A stretch of 64,000 bases of DNA from JAWKXU01 sp964468045 (GTDB lineage: Bacteria; Pseudomonadota; Alphaproteobacteria; Sphingomonadales; Sphingomonadaceae): assembly GCA_964468045.1 (NCBI GenBank), contig CAYXTO010000003.1:186001-250000 (forward strand). Direction: 5' to 3'. Position numbers and translations under genes: made by a program. Below, one piece after another: positions 62,999-64,000 of the stretch. Every line of letters begins with the position of its first letter. Positions within the stretch are counted from its first letter, which is position 1. The notes beneath the pieces were generated by a model that saw nothing but the letters and a program-made list of their open reading frames with translations, searched no databases and was not told the origin of the DNA.

Positions 62999-63766
62999 CT
63001 AGAAATAGAGCGCAGGCTGCCCGTTCGATGCTGCCAGCCCGCCATCGACCGGCATGTTCACCCCATGCACGAAGCTCGCGTCCTCGCTTGCCAGGAATGC
63101 GATGACCGCCGCGACCTCGCTGGGCTGGCCAATGCGGCCGAAGGGAATCCGCTCCTCGAATTTCCCGAGCAGTTCGGCGCTGGCCTTGACCCCGGCCGCC
63201 ATCGGCGTGTCGATCAGGCTCGGGCAGACCGAATTGATACGGATCCCGCGGCGCCCGTAATCGAGGGCGACCGAACGCGTGAAATTCACCACGGCGCCCT
63301 TCGCCGTATCGTAGGCCGCTGCATTCCAGTCCGCCCCGAGCCCCGATGCGGATGCGACATTGACGATCGATCCACCGGTCTTGATCAGATGCGGGATAGC
63401 CGCGCGGGTTGCGAAAAAGACGCCATCCAAATTGATCGCCATGACCTGACGCCATTCCTCCGTCGTAACATCCGCTGCGGCGCCGGGCAGAAAGATGGCC
63501 GCGTTGTTCACCAGCACGTCCAGGCGGCCGAATTGCGCCGTTACCATGCGGATCAGCTCATCAACCGCGCTCTCTTCGGCAACATCGGCGGGATGCAGGA
63601 CAATCTGGGTTTCCGGCAGGCCGGAGACGGCATTTTCCAGATTCTCGAGAGTTCGACCGACAAGCACGACTTTTGCGCCCTCTTCGACAAAGCGTCGGAC
63701 CGTGGCCGCGCCGATACCAGTGCCAGCGCCGGTTACGATGACGATCTTGCCGGAAAATCTGGTCAT
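62999..63766 (-). CDS. SDR family oxidoreductase
   Basis: 255-residue short-chain dehydrogenase: TGAGTGIG, VNNAA, catalytic Ser in NVASASGLG, and YDTAK. GRTLENL after strand 2 (Arg) suggests NADPH use. It differs clearly from the SDR at 58925-59689. Substrate unknown; alone on its strand. Confidence 0.9.
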   Translation of the reverse strand: MTRFSGKIVIVTGAGTGIGAATVRRFVEEGAKVVLVGRTLENLENAVSGLPETQIVLHPADVAEESAVDELIRMVTAQFGRLDVLVNNAAIFLPGAAADVTTEEWRQVMAINLDGVFFATRAAIPHLIKTGGSIVNVASASGLGADWNAAAYDTAKGAVVNFTRSVALDYGRRGIRINSVCPSLIDTPMAAGVKASAELLGKFEERIPFGRIGQPSEVAAVIAFLASEDASFVHGVNMPVDGGLAASNGQPALYF

Positions 63767-63931
63767 CCAACTTCCTCGTTTCTGTTGTTAAGGTCGCTGA
63801 AAGTTGGCCTGTTGCGGCCCCGCCAGTCAAGCGCCATGGTCATTTCATCAGACCATTAACCCTTTCCTGCTCGCAGAACCGACTTATCCCGGCTACAGCC
63901 TTGCCGATAATTCCAAGGAGGGGATGATAAG

Positions 63932-64000
63932 ATGGCTGCAGTTTCACCTTTGATCGTTGTTCTGGTTCTGCTTTCCGCGCTGGCTCAAGTCATCGGGCTA
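63932..64000 (+). CDS. start of an unidentified membrane or exported protein (3' cut by window edge)
   Basis: Only 23 codons are visible: MAAVSPLIVVLVLLSALAQV, a hydrophobic segment compatible with a signal peptide or membrane anchor. AAGGAGGGG eight bases upstream of the ATG is a very strong ribosome-binding site. Too short to name. Confidence 0.6.
   Translation, partial: MAAVSPLIVVLVLLSALAQVIGL

Overview
The window is a gene-dense, GC-rich stretch of an alphaproteobacterial chromosome, almost certainly from the order Sphingomonadales (Sphingomonas/Novosphingobium-like). The evidence is gene content and order: ffs-dnaX-ybaB, rpsB-tsf-pyrH-frr-uppS-cdsA-dxr-rseP-bamA-skp-fabZ, ccmCDEFGHI, a separately encoded NDUFS4-like complex I subunit, and GTTC-N7-GTTC type LexA control. 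The bamA-skp-fabZ cluster carries no lpx genes, as expected for bacteria that replace lipid A with glycosphingolipids. No transposase, integrase, phage gene or CRISPR array was seen. This is core chromosome with a few accessory insertions.

Layout. 1-1.1 kb: tail of a sensor histidine kinase, then a 780-bp repeat-filled gap. 1.1-9.4 kb: deazaflavin-dependent (F420-type) oxidoreductase, chorismate mutase, polyprenyl diphosphate synthase, HrpB helicase (with a palindromic repeat inserted in frame), NDUFS4-like protein, SRP RNA, dnaX, ybaB, terC. 9.7-14.8 kb: lon, HU, a lipoprotein, an rRNA 2'-O-methyltransferase and tRNA-Tyr. 14.9-20.3 kb: a compact, translationally coupled coenzyme F420 operon (fused cofG-cofH, F420:NADPH oxidoreductase, cofE, cofD, cofC). 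20.3-23.4 kb: membrane lipid genes (PAP2/AUR1-like protein, psd, pssA) and a small membrane protein behind a LexA-controlled promoter. 23.7-35.1 kb: translation, isoprenoid and envelope assembly genes. 35.2-38 kb: MipA/OmpV porin-like protein, 2OG-Fe(II) oxygenase, tRNA-His, leucine dehydrogenase-like enzyme. 38.1-43 kb: cytochrome c maturation operon. 43-56.9 kb: kup, PuuD-like protein, yciB, ftsY, mtaB, dapF, a GGDEF-EAL protein, an IPNS-like oxygenase, EVE protein, an MFS transporter, pgsA, oxyR, rnd. 57-64 kb: aspS, two SDR dehydrogenases, acpP-fabF-mltG, tRNA-Met (CAT) and the first codons of a further gene.

How it fits together. The most notable system is the F420 operon. It encodes deazaflavin chromophore synthesis (Fo), PEP/phospholactate activation, phospholactyl transfer and glutamylation, plus an NADPH-dependent F420 reductase. 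A candidate F420H2 user lies 13 kb away at 1107-1580. F420 is a signature cofactor of methanogens and actinobacteria and is patchily distributed in Proteobacteria, so this operon next to tRNA-Tyr looks like an acquired module. The cofE gene lacks the flavin-reductase half of mycobacterial FbiB, leaving open which F420 variant is made, and the fused cofGH gene has no canonical start codon where homology begins.

Other points of interest are a LexA box sitting between the -35 and -10 elements of an uncharacterised small membrane gene, an in-frame palindromic element inside hrpB, a long perfect inverted repeat around the HU promoter, and an operator-like inverted repeat upstream of acpP. All assignments come from reading the sequence and family knowledge; no database search was run.
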